64,000 nt of DNA from Polyangiaceae bacterium (GCA_025936115.1 JAICTZ010000003.1:248001-312000), one strand, 5' to 3'; counted from the stretch's first letter, positions 1 to 9,196 are shown. Translations and numbers: made by a program. Notes: generated by a model not told the origin, from the sequence alone.

Positions 1-1412
1 CAGCGAACCTCGCCTACCTCGGCCTGCACGCGCTGCAGCATCGTGGGCAAGAGAGCGCAGGCATCGTCACGAGCGACGGCAGCCAGCTCTCACTCTATCG
101 CGGCATGGGCCACGTGATCGACGTGTTCCCGCCCGAGCAAATCGACAAGCTCAAAGGCAACGTCGCCATCGGGCACGTCCGCTACTCGACCGCGGGCGGC
201 TCGATGCTCAAGAACGCGCAGCCCATCGCCGTAGACTACTCGCGCGGCTCGATCGCGGTCGCGCACAACGGCAACCTCACGAACGCCGAGGCGCTGCGCG
301 AGCGGCTCGAAGCGCGCGGCTCGATTTTCCAGAGCACGAGCGACACCGAGGTCATCGTGCACCTGGTCGCGATCAGCACGCAGCGCGCGAGCGAGGATCG
401 CGTGGCCGACGCGCTCTCGCAGGTGCAGGGCGCCTATTCGCTCGTGTGCCTCACGCCGACGTCCCTCATCGCCGTGCGAGACCCGCTCGGGATCCGGCCG
501 CTCTGCCTCGGCAAGCTGAGCGAAACGGGCACCTGGGTCATCGCGAGCGAGCCGACGAGCTTCGATCTGATCGACGCCCACTACGTGCGCGACATCGAGC
601 CGGGCGAAATGGTGATCATCGACAAGGGCGGGCTCAGGAGCTCGCGGCCGTTCGTCGACGTGCCGCGCCACACCTGCATCTTCGAGTACGTCTACTTCGC
701 GCGACCCGACTCGAACCTCGACGGCGTGAGCGTCTACGAGGCGCGCAAGAATCTCGGACGCGCGCTCGCGAAAGAGCACCCCATCGACGCCGACCTCGTG
801 ATCCCGGTACCGGACTCGGGCGTGCCGGCGACGATCGGCTACGCCGAAGCGTCCGGCATTCCGTTCGAGCTCGGCCTCGTGCGCAGTCACTACGTCGGGC
901 GCACCTTCATCGAGCCGCAAGCGAGCATTCGTCACTTCGGCGTGCGGCTCAAGTTGAACCCCGTGAGCGCGGCGCTGCAGGACAAGCGCATCGTCGTGGT
1001 CGACGACAGCATCGTACGCGGCACGACCAGCCGCAAAATCGTGAAGATGCTGCGCGACGCCGGCGCGCGCGAGGTGCACATGCGCATCTCGAGCCCGCCG
1101 ACGCAGTGGCCTTGCTACTACGGCATCGACACGCCGACGCGCGGGGAGCTCATCGCCTCGAGCCACTCGGTCGAGGAGATCAACCAGTACATCACGAGCA
1201 ACACGCTCGCTTACCTCTCGCTCGATCGCATGAAGGAAGCCGTCGTCAAGGCCCACATCGATTCGGGCAGCCCCTCCGCGCGCCGTTCGCTCCCGATCGC
1301 CGCGCAGCCGCTCACGACCAAGTCGTTTTGTACGGCGTGCTGGACGGGCGAATATCCGATCGCCTTCGTCCCGCACCCGCGTCAGAAACAAATGCGGCTG
1401 CTCGACTGTTAG
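1..1412 (+). CDS. purF: Amidophosphoribosyltransferase (5'-truncated by window edge)
   Basis: First committed step of purine synthesis: PRPP plus glutamine gives 5-phosphoribosylamine, in the cytoplasm. The frame is already open at base 3, where it reads into [14 protein letters not shown], the conserved N-terminal glutaminase segment; the start codon and the catalytic N-terminal Cys lie left of the window. About 469 residues are visible, close to the family's usual total, so little is missing. The PRPP-binding loop is seen as [12 protein letters not shown] near base 1000, followed by the conserved [17 protein letters not shown] segment. The C-terminus carries [12 protein letters not shown], which matches the Cys-containing tail of iron-sulfur-type PurF enzymes. 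A 115-nt gap separates it from the next gene, so no operon link to it is evident. Confidence 0.96.
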   Translation, partial: ANLAYLGLHALQHRGQESAGIVTSDGSQLSLYRGMGHVIDVFPPEQIDKLKGNVAIGHVRYSTAGGSMLKNAQPIAVDYSRGSIAVAHNGNLTNAEALRERLEARGSIFQSTSDTEVIVHLVAISTQRASEDRVADALSQVQGAYSLVCLTPTSLIAVRDPLGIRPLCLGKLSETGTWVIASEPTSFDLIDAHYVRDIEPGEMVIIDKGGLRSSRPFVDVPRHTCIFEYVYFARPDSNLDGVSVYEARKNLGRALAKEHPIDADLVIPVPDSGVPATIGYAEASGIPFELGLVRSHYVGRTFIEPQASIRHFGVRLKLNPVSAALQDKRIVVVDDSIVRGTTSRKIVKMLRDAGAREVHMRISSPPTQWPCYYGIDTPTRGELIASSHSVEEINQYITSNTLAYLSLDRMKEAVVKAHIDSGSPSARRSLPIAAQPLTTKSFCTACWTGEYPIAFVPHPRQKQMRLLDC

Positions 1413-1527
1413 TCACGCCAAATCCCGAGTTCGCGACGGTCATGCAAGCTCGCTGAGCGCGAGACTAGCGGCGTTTCCTGCGCACGAGCTCGCCTGCGAG
1501 CGGCCTTGGGGCGCGCTAGACTGAAGC

Positions 1528-2448
1528 GTGCTCGATCAATTGCCTTCGGAGGTCTCGGTGTACGAGGTCTCGCCGCGTGACGGCCTGCAGAACGAGGCTC
1601 GCCCCGTCCCGCTCGAAGGCAAGGTGCGGCTGATCGAGGCGCTCGTGCGCGCCGGGCTCAAGCGCATCGAGCTCACGAGCTTCGTTTCGCCGCGCTGGGT
1701 GCCGCAGCTCGCCGACGCCGAAGAGCTGATCCGGACGATTCTGCCGCGCTCCGAGGGCGTGACGTACAGCGCGCTCGTGCCGAACACCACGGGTCTCGAG
1801 CGCGCCCTCCGCGTCGGCCTGCCCGAGATCGCCGTCTTCCTGTCCGCTTCGGAGACGCACAACCGCAAGAACACGAACAAGAGCATCGCGCGCTCGCTCG
1901 AGACGTTCGCGGAGGTGGTGCCGCCGGCCCGCCAGGCGGGCCTGCGAGTGCGCGCCTACATCTCGACGGTATGGGGCTGCCCGTACGAGGGCGACGTGCC
2001 CGTCGAGCGCTCCCTCGAGCTCGCGCACGCGCTACTCGAGCTCGACTGCTATCAGGTGTCGCTCGGCGACACGATCGGCGTTGGGACGCCGCTCCAGACG
2101 CGCCGCTTGCTCGAGCGCTTTCTCGCCGAGATCCCCGCGCCACGGCTCGCCATGCACTGCCACGACACGCGCGGCACGGCGCTCGTCAATTGCCTCGTCG
2201 GCCTCGAGCTCGGCATCCGCGACTTCGACTCGTCGGTCGCGGGCCTCGGCGGCTGCCCGTACGCGCCGGGCGCGGCGGGTAACCTCGCGACGGAGGACCT
2301 CGTGTACATGCTCGAGGGCATGGGGATCAGCACCGGCGTCAATCTCGAGGGCGTGGTCGAAGCGGGCCGCGTCGCTGAGCGCGTCGTGGGCCGGACTCTG
2401 CCCGGCAAAGTGCACCAGGCCGGGCCGCCTCGCGTGCGCGCCAGTTAG
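1528..2448 (+). CDS. mvaB: Hydroxymethylglutaryl-CoA lyase
   Basis: Cleaves HMG-CoA to acetyl-CoA and acetoacetate, the last step of leucine breakdown; in myxobacteria leucine-derived isovaleryl-CoA metabolism is important. The 306-residue length fits the family. The TIM-barrel start SPRDGLQNE is present near residue 15, and the HMGL signature region reads GCPYAPGAAGNLATEDLVY near residue 240, including the catalytic Cys of the glycine-rich loop. Metal-ligand positions are seen in MHCHDTRG. GTG at 1528 is chosen because it lies just before the conserved EVSPRDG segment; no strong Shine-Dalgarno precedes it. The stop overlaps the stop of the convergent lipoprotein gene by three bases, leaving no room for a terminator between them. 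Confidence 0.93.
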   Translation: MLDQLPSEVSVYEVSPRDGLQNEARPVPLEGKVRLIEALVRAGLKRIELTSFVSPRWVPQLADAEELIRTILPRSEGVTYSALVPNTTGLERALRVGLPEIAVFLSASETHNRKNTNKSIARSLETFAEVVPPARQAGLRVRAYISTVWGCPYEGDVPVERSLELAHALLELDCYQVSLGDTIGVGTPLQTRRLLERFLAEIPAPRLAMHCHDTRGTALVNCLVGLELGIRDFDSSVAGLGGCPYAPGAAGNLATEDLVYMLEGMGISTGVNLEGVVEAGRVAERVVGRTLPGKVHQAGPPRVRAS

Positions 2449-4061
2449 CGAGGTCCGCCGACTCGAAAGCCGCATCCGAGCCGCATGAAGTAGCTGCGGG
2501 ACGAGGGATTCTCGTCGAAGACGATGCCGACCTCGCCGTTCGGCCCGCGCACGGCCAGCGGAGCGATCAGATCGTTCGGCGTCCCGCTCGCGTCGACCAT
2601 GCCCTTCGCGAGGAACGTGCGCGGCGAGACGACGGTGAGTTTTTGGCCGTCGAAGAGCTCGTACCAGAGCTCGTAGCGCTCGGTTGCGCTCGGCTCCGCC
2701 GACCACACGAGCAGCAGTCGGTCGCCGAACGAAACGAGCGCCCGATCCTTGGCGTGCGTGTCGCCGGACGTGACGGCGCCCGTCGCCATGAGCTTGCCGT
2801 GGTCGTCGAGCGAGGCGGCTTGAATCGCGGTGCCCCAGTTGCCGTGCTCGTCGCCCGTGTGCCACGCCACGACGAAGCCCGAGCTCGTGCTCTGGACCGT
2901 GGGCGCTTGCCCGTTCGCGCCGATGTCGAAGGGTCCGGTGCCGTCGCCGAGTGTGGCGTCAAAGCTGCGGAAGCGAACGGTCGTGGGCGGCTCGCTGCCG
3001 TCCGGCGTCACCGGACCCGCAACGACGTAGGAGACGCCGAGGCGCCCGCCGCTCACGTCCAACGACGCGAAATCGGCGTCCTCGTCGGAGGTCGTGAGCT
3101 GAATTTCGCCTCCGACGAGCTCGCCCTTCTCGCTCACACGATGCGCGAAAATGGCGCCGCCCTGGCCCGAGCTCAGGAAACGCTGGTCTTCCCACACCAC
3201 GACGTACTCACTGCCGGTGAAGCGCACGCTTGGCCGGAGCGAAAAGCCGGGGGCGTTGGTGACGCGGACGTCGGGCATGAGTTTCTGCGCCTGCGTGTCG
3301 AAGCGCGTCAGATAGATCTCGTAGCTGCCGCCTTGGCGCGCGTCGTTCCACGCTGTCAGGTAGCTCTTGCCCGAAAAATCGAGGGCCCCGGGGAAAGTGT
3401 CTGCGTTGATCTCGCTCACGAGCACGGGGCCGGTCGCAATCTGACCGGCGGCGCCGAGCGTCTCGAAATAGCTCCGGGAACGGGTGTCGGCCAAGCTGTA
3501 CGTGAGCCCGTACGTATTCCCGTCGAACGCAAAGCCGCCGACTTCGGCGCGTGCCGTCGTGGGCGCCACCAGCACGGGCGAGCCGAGCGGCGTGTACGGG
3601 ACGCCGTCATCGACGCTGCCGTTGCAGTCGTTGTCCACGCCGTCGCACGTCTCGACGGCTCCTGGGTGCACACTCGCGTCGGTGTCGTTGCAATCGCTGC
3701 CCCCGCACTCGGCGGGCACGCCGTCCGGCGCCTTGCCGATGAAGCCGTCGTGATCCGCGTCGACGGCGCGCTCGTGCACGCAGCCGCCTGCTGCGCTGTC
3801 GCAGCGATCGAGCGTGCACTGGTCGCCGTCATCACACGTGATCGGCAGCGTCCGGCACGTGAAGCGCTCGCCGTCCTTGGCGCAGACCGCGCGCAGACAG
3901 GCATCCGGGCTCGAGCAGTCCGCATCAACCGCGCAGTCGTCGGGCTGATCCGGGGCGCCGGCTTGACCCGTGCCCTGGTTACCATGCGGCATGCCGAGCT
4001 GCGTGCGCCCGCACCCCGCTGCGAGCGCGACGAGCGCCCACGCCGTGCTGGCGAGTTTCAA
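2445..4061 (-). CDS. MopE-type putative metal-binding lipoprotein
   Basis: Predicted secreted lipoprotein of 538 residues, function unknown. The N-terminus has a short hydrophobic stretch ending in ALAAGCG, a lipobox. It is followed by Cys-rich segments and then DCNDTDASVHPGA and CDGVDNDCNGSVDDG, the putative metal-binding motif named after the Methylococcus MopE copper protein and common in myxobacterial surface proteins. The remaining 350 or so residues repeat a pattern of the type GSEYVVVWEDQR and KSYLTAWNDAR, which looks like beta-propeller blades. TTG at 4061 is chosen because TTGA overlaps the stop codon of the upstream lipoprotein gene and places the lipobox at a normal distance; the frame is open further upstream but those residues are Arg-rich and implausible. 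Probably co-transcribed with the upstream gene. Confidence 0.8.
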   Translation of the reverse strand: MKLASTAWALVALAAGCGRTQLGMPHGNQGTGQAGAPDQPDDCAVDADCSSPDACLRAVCAKDGERFTCRTLPITCDDGDQCTLDRCDSAAGGCVHERAVDADHDGFIGKAPDGVPAECGGSDCNDTDASVHPGAVETCDGVDNDCNGSVDDGVPYTPLGSPVLVAPTTARAEVGGFAFDGNTYGLTYSLADTRSRSYFETLGAAGQIATGPVLVSEINADTFPGALDFSGKSYLTAWNDARQGGSYEIYLTRFDTQAQKLMPDVRVTNAPGFSLRPSVRFTGSEYVVVWEDQRFLSSGQGGAIFAHRVSEKGELVGGEIQLTTSDEDADFASLDVSGGRLGVSYVVAGPVTPDGSEPPTTVRFRSFDATLGDGTGPFDIGANGQAPTVQSTSSGFVVAWHTGDEHGNWGTAIQAASLDDHGKLMATGAVTSGDTHAKDRALVSFGDRLLLVWSAEPSATERYELWYELFDGQKLTVVSPRTFLAKGMVDASGTPNDLIAPLAVRGPNGEVGIVFDENPSSRSYFMRLGCGFRVGGPR

Positions 4062-4678
4062 GCGCAGACTCCGATACCGTCGGCGTCGGTCGCGCCGCAG
4101 ACGTAACCCGACGGACAGCGCGTCGAGCCGTCGAGCGGGCACATTCGCAAACAGCGCGCGCCGTGGGCCGCGCCGATGACGCAGATGAAGCCGTCGGCAC
4201 AGTCGCCCATTCCGCCCTCGCACGAGTCACCTTGCTGCCCGCTGCCCGAGACGACGCAGCGCATGTTGACGGTCTGCTGGTCGCAGCCGCTGCCGAAGGG
4301 ATGCTCCACGTCCGGCTTGCACGCGAGACCCTCCGCGCAGCTCTGGGCGGCGTCGAACGGGTCGCACTCGATGACGCTCGCCGGTGGAGCCGCATCGGGA
4401 CACCCCGGGTCGTCGTAAGGCACGTCACCCGTGCCGCCCGTGCCGCTCGGCGCGCCCGCACTTCCACCGCGACCCGCGAGCTGCATGGAGCCGCCAGTCC
4501 CGGCGCCGGCGTGACCGGGCTTGCCGCCACTCGCGCCGCTCCCCGCGGTCGCGTCGTCATCGGCGGACACCATCGTCGAACGTCCCGCGCACGCGAACGC
4601 CACGACCGCGACCCACACCGGCACGAGGCGTCCAGGGCCGCCGGGCCGCGAAAGAAACGAGCGGTACCCCGACCACAT
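4058..4678 (-). CDS. Cys-rich lipoprotein of unknown function
   Basis: A 206-residue predicted lipoprotein. A basic N-terminus is followed by VPVWVAVVAFACAG, giving a good lipobox (AFAC). A Gly/Ser/Thr-rich linker of about 50 residues comes next, then a compact domain with about a dozen Cys residues in short spacings such as CVVSGSGQQGDSCEGGMGDC, suggesting a disulfide-bonded extracytoplasmic fold. No enzyme family is recognised. ATG at 4678 is preferred over an in-frame TTG at 4714 because it gives a conventional signal peptide. The stop overlaps the TTG start of the MopE-type gene (TTGA), so the two are probably translated together and may act together at the cell surface. Confidence 0.72.
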   Translation of the reverse strand: MWSGYRSFLSRPGGPGRLVPVWVAVVAFACAGRSTMVSADDDATAGSGASGGKPGHAGAGTGGSMQLAGRGGSAGAPSGTGGTGDVPYDDPGCPDAAPPASVIECDPFDAAQSCAEGLACKPDVEHPFGSGCDQQTVNMRCVVSGSGQQGDSCEGGMGDCADGFICVIGAAHGARCLRMCPLDGSTRCPSGYVCGATDADGIGVCA

Positions 4679-4793
4679 GGCCAGTCGTTTTAGCGCAGGC
4701 GCGGCGCACGGCAAACGCGGAGGCTCCGCCCGCGGCCTTGCACGTTCCTTTCAAGCGCGCCGGCGTGTGACGTGGTGGTAGAAGGAGCTCGGC

Positions 4794-5516
4794 ATGCGCC
4801 TGCTTTGGTTTGCGTTGTCTCTTGCGGCGGCCACTTGCCGGCGCGTCGAGGAGCCCGCTCCCGCACCGGCACCCGACGGTGCGCGCGCACCGTCGGGCTT
4901 GCCTGCCGCGGCCTCGAGCAGCAGAGCGCCCTCCAGTGAAACCCGTGCGGACGGGACGGCGCGGCTCGAGCTCGTCGGCTCCGCGTCGAATGCCACGACG
5001 GGATCGTCAGCCACTGCTACTTCCAGGACGGCAATCGACGCGCCTGACGCCGGACGCTGCACCGAGCCGCTCGTCGAGCCGCCACCGCCCGTCGCCGAGC
5101 CCGCGAGCATTTGCCCGCACGATCCCGACGAGAGCACGCCCGAGCTCCGCCACGGCAAGCTCAGAGTGCCGCAAGCCAAGGGCTCGCCGACGATCGAGGT
5201 CGAGATCGCCGACACGCCCGCGAGCGAGCAGCGCGGCCTCATGTACCGAACCAAGCTCGGCGCCGAGCGCGGCATGATCTTCGTGTGGCCCAAGGAGAGC
5301 ATCCGTACGTTCTGGATGCACAACACGTGTCTTCCCCTCGACATGTTGTTCCTTGCCAAGGACGGCACGATCGTCGGCATCCTGGAACAGGTGCCGACGC
5401 TGAACGACCGCCCTCGCCAGGTCCGCTGCCCGGCCGCTTATGTGCTCGAGGTCAACGCCGGTTGGTCGCGCCGGCATGGCGTGAGACCTGGAATGAAACT
5501 CGAACTCAACTTGTAG
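4794..5516 (+). CDS. DUF192-domain exported protein
   Basis: A 240-residue protein with a short signal-like N-terminus ending AAATC (probable but imperfect lipobox), a long low-complexity Ala/Pro/Ser linker, and a C-terminal DUF192 domain of about 115 residues. The domain is recognised by [32 protein letters not shown] and YVLEVNAGW, the hallmarks of the family, whose biochemical role is not established. A strong Shine-Dalgarno AAGGAG precedes the ATG at 4794. The cyclophilin gene starts 22 nt downstream, so the two probably form an operon of envelope proteins. The linker coding sequence contains a perfect 26-bp palindrome, listed separately. Confidence 0.88.
   Translation: MRLLWFALSLAAATCRRVEEPAPAPAPDGARAPSGLPAAASSSRAPSSETRADGTARLELVGSASNATTGSSATATSRTAIDAPDAGRCTEPLVEPPPPVAEPASICPHDPDESTPELRHGKLRVPQAKGSPTIEVEIADTPASEQRGLMYRTKLGAERGMIFVWPKESIRTFWMHNTCLPLDMLFLAKDGTIVGILEQVPTLNDRPRQVRCPAAYVLEVNAGWSRRHGVRPGMKLELNL
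4872..4897. repeat. Perfect 26-bp palindrome inside the DUF192 gene
   Basis: The 13-nt half cccgacggtgcgc is followed directly by its exact reverse complement. It encodes the linker residues PDGARAPSG, so it is within coding sequence. Whether it has a role (protein site, RNA hairpin in the mRNA, cruciform) cannot be told from sequence. Confidence 0.9.
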
Positions 5517-5538
5517 GGCTCGCGCCCAAGGAATGCTC

Positions 5539-6363
5539 ATGAAGAAGACTTCGCGTCTCGGAACGATCGTAGCCTTCACGTTTGCGCTGACTCCCATCGC
5601 TTGCGAAAAGACGCCGCCCGAACCCGCACCCGAGCCCGCCGACACCTCGACCGCGATGCCGAAGAGCGCGACGCCTACGGCTGCGCCGACGCCGACGCCG
5701 ACGCCGACCCCGACCCCCACGCCCACTCCGCCAGCGGCACCCAACGCCGCCAAGCCGGTGGCATCCGTCACGCCGAGCGCCGATGATCCGTTGCACGGCG
5801 TCTTCACGCTCGCTGACGCCACGAAAGGGCTGTCCGGCAAGGGCGAGCTCGTCGCGGACATCAAGACGGACCTCGGCACGCTCACGTGCAGCCTCTTCGA
5901 GGACAAGGCGCCCATCACGGTCGCAAACTTCGTCGGGCTGTCACGCGGTCTACGCCCGTTCAAGAACCCGAGCGGCGAATGGGTGAAGAAGCCGGCCTAC
6001 GACGGCACCACGTTTCATCGCGTGATCAAGGGCTTCATGATCCAGGGCGGTGATCCCGCGGGCACCGGCGCAGGCGAGCCCGGTTACGTGATCCCGGACG
6101 AGATTTGGGAAGGCGCCACGCACGATCATCGCGGCGAGCTCTGCATGGCCAATCGCGGCAAGAACACGAACGGCATGCAGTTTTTCATTACGGACGGCGG
6201 GCCGCGTCACCTCGACGGCGGCTACACCATCTTCGGCCAATGCGGCCCCGACGATCTCATCGACAAACTCGCGAGCGTCGAAGTGCGCGGGGATCGCTCC
6301 GTCAAACCCACCAAGATCGAAAAAGTCACGATCCGACGCGATACGGCGAAACCAAAGAAATGA
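5539..6363 (+). CDS. Cyclophilin-type peptidyl-prolyl isomerase lipoprotein
   Basis: A 274-residue predicted envelope lipoprotein that should catalyse cis-trans isomerisation of Xaa-Pro bonds during folding of exported proteins. The signal peptide begins MKKTSRLG and ends LTPIAC (lipobox). A linker of alternating Pro-Thr follows (about residues 50-66). The cyclophilin domain shows [15 protein letters not shown] (catalytic Arg, Phe and Gln region), [16 protein letters not shown] and [13 protein letters not shown] at 5539 is chosen over the ATG at 5533 because AAGGA at 5528-5532 is then spaced by six bases and the signal peptide is canonical. It follows the DUF192 gene by 22 nt. Confidence 0.93.
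   Translation: MKKTSRLGTIVAFTFALTPIACEKTPPEPAPEPADTSTAMPKSATPTAAPTPTPTPTPTPTPTPPAAPNAAKPVASVTPSADDPLHGVFTLADATKGLSGKGELVADIKTDLGTLTCSLFEDKAPITVANFVGLSRGLRPFKNPSGEWVKKPAYDGTTFHRVIKGFMIQGGDPAGTGAGEPGYVIPDEIWEGATHDHRGELCMANRGKNTNGMQFFITDGGPRHLDGGYTIFGQCGPDDLIDKLASVEVRGDRSVKPTKIEKVTIRRDTAKPKK
5686..5733 (+). repeat. Six-base microsatellite coding Pro-Thr repeats
   Basis: Four near-perfect ccgacg units followed by degenerate ccgacc, cccacg and cccact units encode the Pro-Thr linker of the cyclophilin lipoprotein. Unit number could vary between strains by slippage without breaking the frame. Confidence 0.85.
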
Positions 6364-6446
6364 GCGCTCGCGAATCGACGAGCCGGGGCGCGTTGGCTCT
6401 TGCTCCCGGCGGGGTCGATCGCTAAGCACTTCGCCTGGAGGAAATC

Positions 6447-6881
6447 ATGGCAATCCGCACTTCGACTGCACAATGGGAAGGCGATCTCAAGGCCGGCAAA
6501 GGCACGATGACGGTCGGCAAGGGCGCCTACACGGGCCCCTTCAGCTTCGCTTCGCGTTTCGAAGAGAGCCCCGGCACCAATCCCGAGGAGCTCATCGCAG
6601 CAGCGCACGCCGGCTGCTTCTCGATGGCACTCTCCAACGGCCTCGCGAAGGAGGGCTTTGCCCCGAAACGCGTGAACACCAAGGCCGACGTGCACTTCGG
6701 TCCCGATCCTGCGGGCGGCTTCCACGTCTCGAAGATCGAGCTCACGACGGACGCCGAAGTCCCCGGCATCGACAAGGCCAAGTTCGACAAGATCGTCGAC
6801 GAGACGCGTGTCGGCTGCCCCATCAGTAAGCTCTTGAAGGGCGGCGCCGAGATCATGGTCAAGGCGAACCTCAAGACGTGA
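6447..6881 (+). CDS. osmC: OsmC/Ohr family peroxiredoxin-like protein
   Basis: A 144-residue OsmC-family protein, which reduces organic hydroperoxides with a pair of Cys residues at the subunit interface. Both are present: C57 in AAHAGCFSM and C124 in RVGCPISK, and ASRFEESPGTNPEEL is the typical OsmC helix start. The sequence resembles the OsmC subgroup rather than Ohr, since the GTNPEEL and AGCFSMAL blocks match OsmC best. A Shine-Dalgarno GGAGG lies just upstream of the ATG at 6447. It sits 83 nt after the cyclophilin gene and could be transcribed on its own. Confidence 0.93.
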   Translation: MAIRTSTAQWEGDLKAGKGTMTVGKGAYTGPFSFASRFEESPGTNPEELIAAAHAGCFSMALSNGLAKEGFAPKRVNTKADVHFGPDPAGGFHVSKIELTTDAEVPGIDKAKFDKIVDETRVGCPISKLLKGGAEIMVKANLKT

Positions 6882-6891
6882 GCGTGCTGCT

Positions 6892-6928
6892 CGACTGAGC
6901 TCGCTCGAAGCGCGGGCGGGCTCAGTCG
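6892..6928. terminator. Bidirectional terminator-like hairpin
   Basis: cgactgagc at 6892-6900 pairs perfectly with gctcagtcg at 6920-6928 (nine base pairs, 19-nt GC-rich loop that can pair further). It lies between the convergent osmC-like and membrane-protein genes and overlaps the stop codon of the latter. There is no clear T-run, as is usual in high-GC genomes. Confidence 0.45.
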
Positions 6929-8250
6929 GGTTCGTAGAGCACGCGCTGACTGCCCTCGATCACGTAAAAGCGTGCGCCGGCGTCCCGCCCGAACGTGAGC
7001 GCGCCGAAAGCATTGATGACGACTGCCCACGTCGCCGCCGCGTAAAATAGACGACCGAAGCGGCGCCCACCCACGAAGAGCAGAGCGAACAAGAAGACGG
7101 CGAAGTCGTTCGAAAAGCGGTAGCCGAACTGCACCCAGCCGCTGTTTTGATAGAGCAAATTCGGGAGGGCGACGGCGGCTGCCGTCAGCGCGAGCGCGAG
7201 GTGCGGCGCGCGCGTGTTTTTGGGCCAAATCAGCCAAAGATAGAGCGGCGTCGTCACCCACAGCGCTAGGCCATGCGCATCGACGCGAAAGCCGCGCGCC
7301 TCCGGCGGGCCGAGCCACGGCAAGCTCGTGAGCGTCACGCCGAGATTGCGCGCGAGGTAGTGATACGAAAAGAGCCCCCACTTTTCGATGCGGGCGTGCC
7401 ACGCGACGCGCAGGTAGCGGTAGCCGACCTCGAAGGGATCACCGAAGCGCGCGGCGTTGAGGGCGCACGTCGCCGTGACGACGAGGGCGACGGGCAACGC
7501 GAACCACCCGAGTCCCGTCGCGAGCCGGCGCCGATCGAGCCGCGCGACGAGCAGTGCGGGCGTCCACGGTCCCGCGAACTCGTCCGGCAACGAACGCCGC
7601 ACGAGCTCGCACACGAAGAGCGGCGCCGCGAACACGAGCGGCGCGCGCGCCGCGAAGGCGAGACCGAGCGCCGCGCCCGCCAGTAGCGGCCGCTCGGCGT
7701 CGAGCGCGAGCCACAGGTAGACCGCCGCGAGGCTCGTGCCCACGACGTGCGCCGCGAACCAGACGGTGCCCTGCTCCGCGCTGAAGAAGTACACGCTGCC
7801 GAACGCGAAGAGCAGCGCCAAGACGACGCTCTCGCGCTCGCTACGCGCGGCGAGGCCGCGTTCACGCAGCTTCTCGAGCGCGAGAAACAACGCCGCCGGC
7901 GCGACGCCCGCGACGAACAGAAAGAAGCGCCCGTCCGCGACCGCCTCCGGCGAGCCCGCGAGCGCGACGGCGGGCACGAGCAGCAGCGCGGGCAGCGGCG
8001 GGAACGGCACGAACCATTTCCCTTGGAACTCGGCAAAATCGTTGCCCCCCGCGTACGCCGGCGGCGGTCCGCCGAGATCGAGCCGCCCGTGGAGCCACGC
8101 CGACGCCTGGAGCGCAAAGTGGTTCCACGGCGTGTGCGCGCTCAGGGTTTCAGGCGCCGCAAATGCCACGAACACCGCGGTCGCCACGGCGTAAACGCCG
8201 AACGCCAGCAGCCGGCGGCGCGCGGGACCGGGCGGCGGCAGCACGGGCAT
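6922..8250 (-). CDS. Polytopic membrane protein, GT-C glycosyltransferase-like
   Basis: A 442-residue protein with about ten to eleven hydrophobic segments, starting with LLAFGVYAVATAVFVAF near residue 15. The first large periplasmic loop, around residues 33-85, contains WNHFALQASAWLHGRLDL, a layout seen in GT-C type polyprenyl-phosphate-dependent glycosyltransferases and related membrane proteins. I see no diagnostic catalytic motif, so the enzyme class is inferred from topology alone. Neither neighbour suggests a pathway. It is divergent from yceD-rpmF, with 93 nt between the starts. Confidence 0.75.
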   Translation of the reverse strand: MPVLPPPGPARRRLLAFGVYAVATAVFVAFAAPETLSAHTPWNHFALQASAWLHGRLDLGGPPPAYAGGNDFAEFQGKWFVPFPPLPALLLVPAVALAGSPEAVADGRFFLFVAGVAPAALFLALEKLRERGLAARSERESVVLALLFAFGSVYFFSAEQGTVWFAAHVVGTSLAAVYLWLALDAERPLLAGAALGLAFAARAPLVFAAPLFVCELVRRSLPDEFAGPWTPALLVARLDRRRLATGLGWFALPVALVVTATCALNAARFGDPFEVGYRYLRVAWHARIEKWGLFSYHYLARNLGVTLTSLPWLGPPEARGFRVDAHGLALWVTTPLYLWLIWPKNTRAPHLALALTAAAVALPNLLYQNSGWVQFGYRFSNDFAVFLFALLFVGGRRFGRLFYAAATWAVVINAFGALTFGRDAGARFYVIEGSQRVLYEPD

Positions 8251-8273
8251 CGCCGGCGGACGCTAATCCATCG

Positions 8274-8316
8274 TGCGGCGCTTTGCTCCGCAGCGGACGG
8301 CGGGCTTTGCTCCCGC
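8274..8316 (+). promoter_or_regulatory. Two tandem hairpins with the same CTTTGCT loop
   Basis: Hairpin one: tgcgg at 8274-8278 pairs with ccgca at 8288-8292. Hairpin two: gcggg at 8300-8304 pairs with cccgc at 8312-8316. Both carry CTTTGCT in the loop while the stems differ yet still pair. They lie in the 93-nt divergent region just before yceD-rpmF, so a leader or operator role is possible. Confidence 0.4.
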
Positions 8317-8343
8317 GCGGACTGAGCGCTACGGTCGGCGCCC

Positions 8344-8997
8344 GTGGACAAGCCGAGCTTCGTCGTCAGACTCGCGGACCTCGAGCGAGGCGCCAAAGAA
8401 GTCACCTTCACCCTGAACGAGGACTGGCTGCGCCAAGCCCTGAGCGACGCCCAGGCCGAGCCCCTCGAGCCGGGCCGAGCGACGCTCGAGCTCATGAAGA
8501 ACGACCACGTGGTGCTCGTGCGCGGGCGCGCCCAGGTGAAAATCACCGTGCCCTGCGTCGTGACGCTCGATCCGGTACCCCTCGACCTGCGGCCGGAGAT
8601 TTTCCTCGAGCTCGAGCGGGAGCCCGAGCCGGTCCGGGTACGCCCGGGCACGAAGGCCGATCCGCAAGCCGCGGGCGGCAAGAGCCCCGACCAAAAGAAG
8701 ACCGCCAAACGCGGCCCGGAACGCCGCGCGAAGCGAGCCAAAGAGGATCCGGAGCTCACCGCGGAGGAAGCGGCCCACGACACCTTCAAGGGAGAGGAAA
8801 TCGTGCTCGACGGTTTTCTGCGGGAGTTCATCCTGCTCGAAATCCCGCCCTACCCCCGCCGTTCGGACTTGCCTTCGCCGGAAGAAAGCATAAGCTCCCG
8901 CCCCCTCGCCGACCCCAAGGCGGAGGCGAAAACCCTGGATCCACGGCTGGCCCCGCTTCTCGGAATTGCCAGCCGCCTCAAGGGCTCCGCGAAATAA
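8344..8997 (+). CDS. yceD: DUF177/YceD family protein
   Basis: A 217-residue protein of the YceD (DUF177) family, which is almost always encoded just upstream of rpmF and is linked to 23S rRNA/50S biogenesis. The family blocks are seen as VKITVPCVVTLDPV (the conserved Cys region) and EIVLDGFLREFILLEIPPYP near the C-terminal third. Between them is a Lys/Arg/Pro-rich insert of about 40 residues not typical of the family. The start is GTG at 8344, with little Shine-Dalgarno. rpmF begins 10 nt downstream, supporting the assignment and an operon. Confidence 0.85.
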   Translation: MDKPSFVVRLADLERGAKEVTFTLNEDWLRQALSDAQAEPLEPGRATLELMKNDHVVLVRGRAQVKITVPCVVTLDPVPLDLRPEIFLELEREPEPVRVRPGTKADPQAAGGKSPDQKKTAKRGPERRAKRAKEDPELTAEEAAHDTFKGEEIVLDGFLREFILLEIPPYPRRSDLPSPEESISSRPLADPKAEAKTLDPRLAPLLGIASRLKGSAK

Positions 8998-9007
8998 GGA
9001 GTAGACC

Positions 9008-9196
9008 GTGGCCGTACCGAAGCGACGCCTGAGCAGCAGCAAGCGCAACATGCGCCGCGCCAACCACGACAAGGTGACCGCCCCGAGCATCGTTCCCTGC
9101 CCGAATTGCTCGGCGCCCATGGTCCCACACCGCGTCTGTCCCTCGTGCGGCCACTACAAGGGCCGCGCCGTGCTCAAGACCAAGTCCGACACCTGA
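9008..9196 (+). CDS. rpmF: 50S ribosomal protein L32
   Basis: A 62-residue large-subunit ribosomal protein. The start [20 protein letters not shown] is diagnostic. It is the zinc-binding (C+) form: Cys at 31, 34, 44 and 47 form CPNC and CPSC pairs. GTG at 9008 is preceded by AAGGAG. In most bacteria plsX follows; here fabH follows after 83 nt. Confidence 0.97.
   Translation: MAVPKRRLSSSKRNMRRANHDKVTAPSIVPCPNCSAPMVPHRVCPSCGHYKGRAVLKTKSDT

Noticed and set aside
2449..2470. Searched for a terminator between the convergent HMG-CoA lyase and MopE-type genes
   Set aside because: The two stop codons overlap, so no intergenic sequence exists and no clear hairpin spans the junction.
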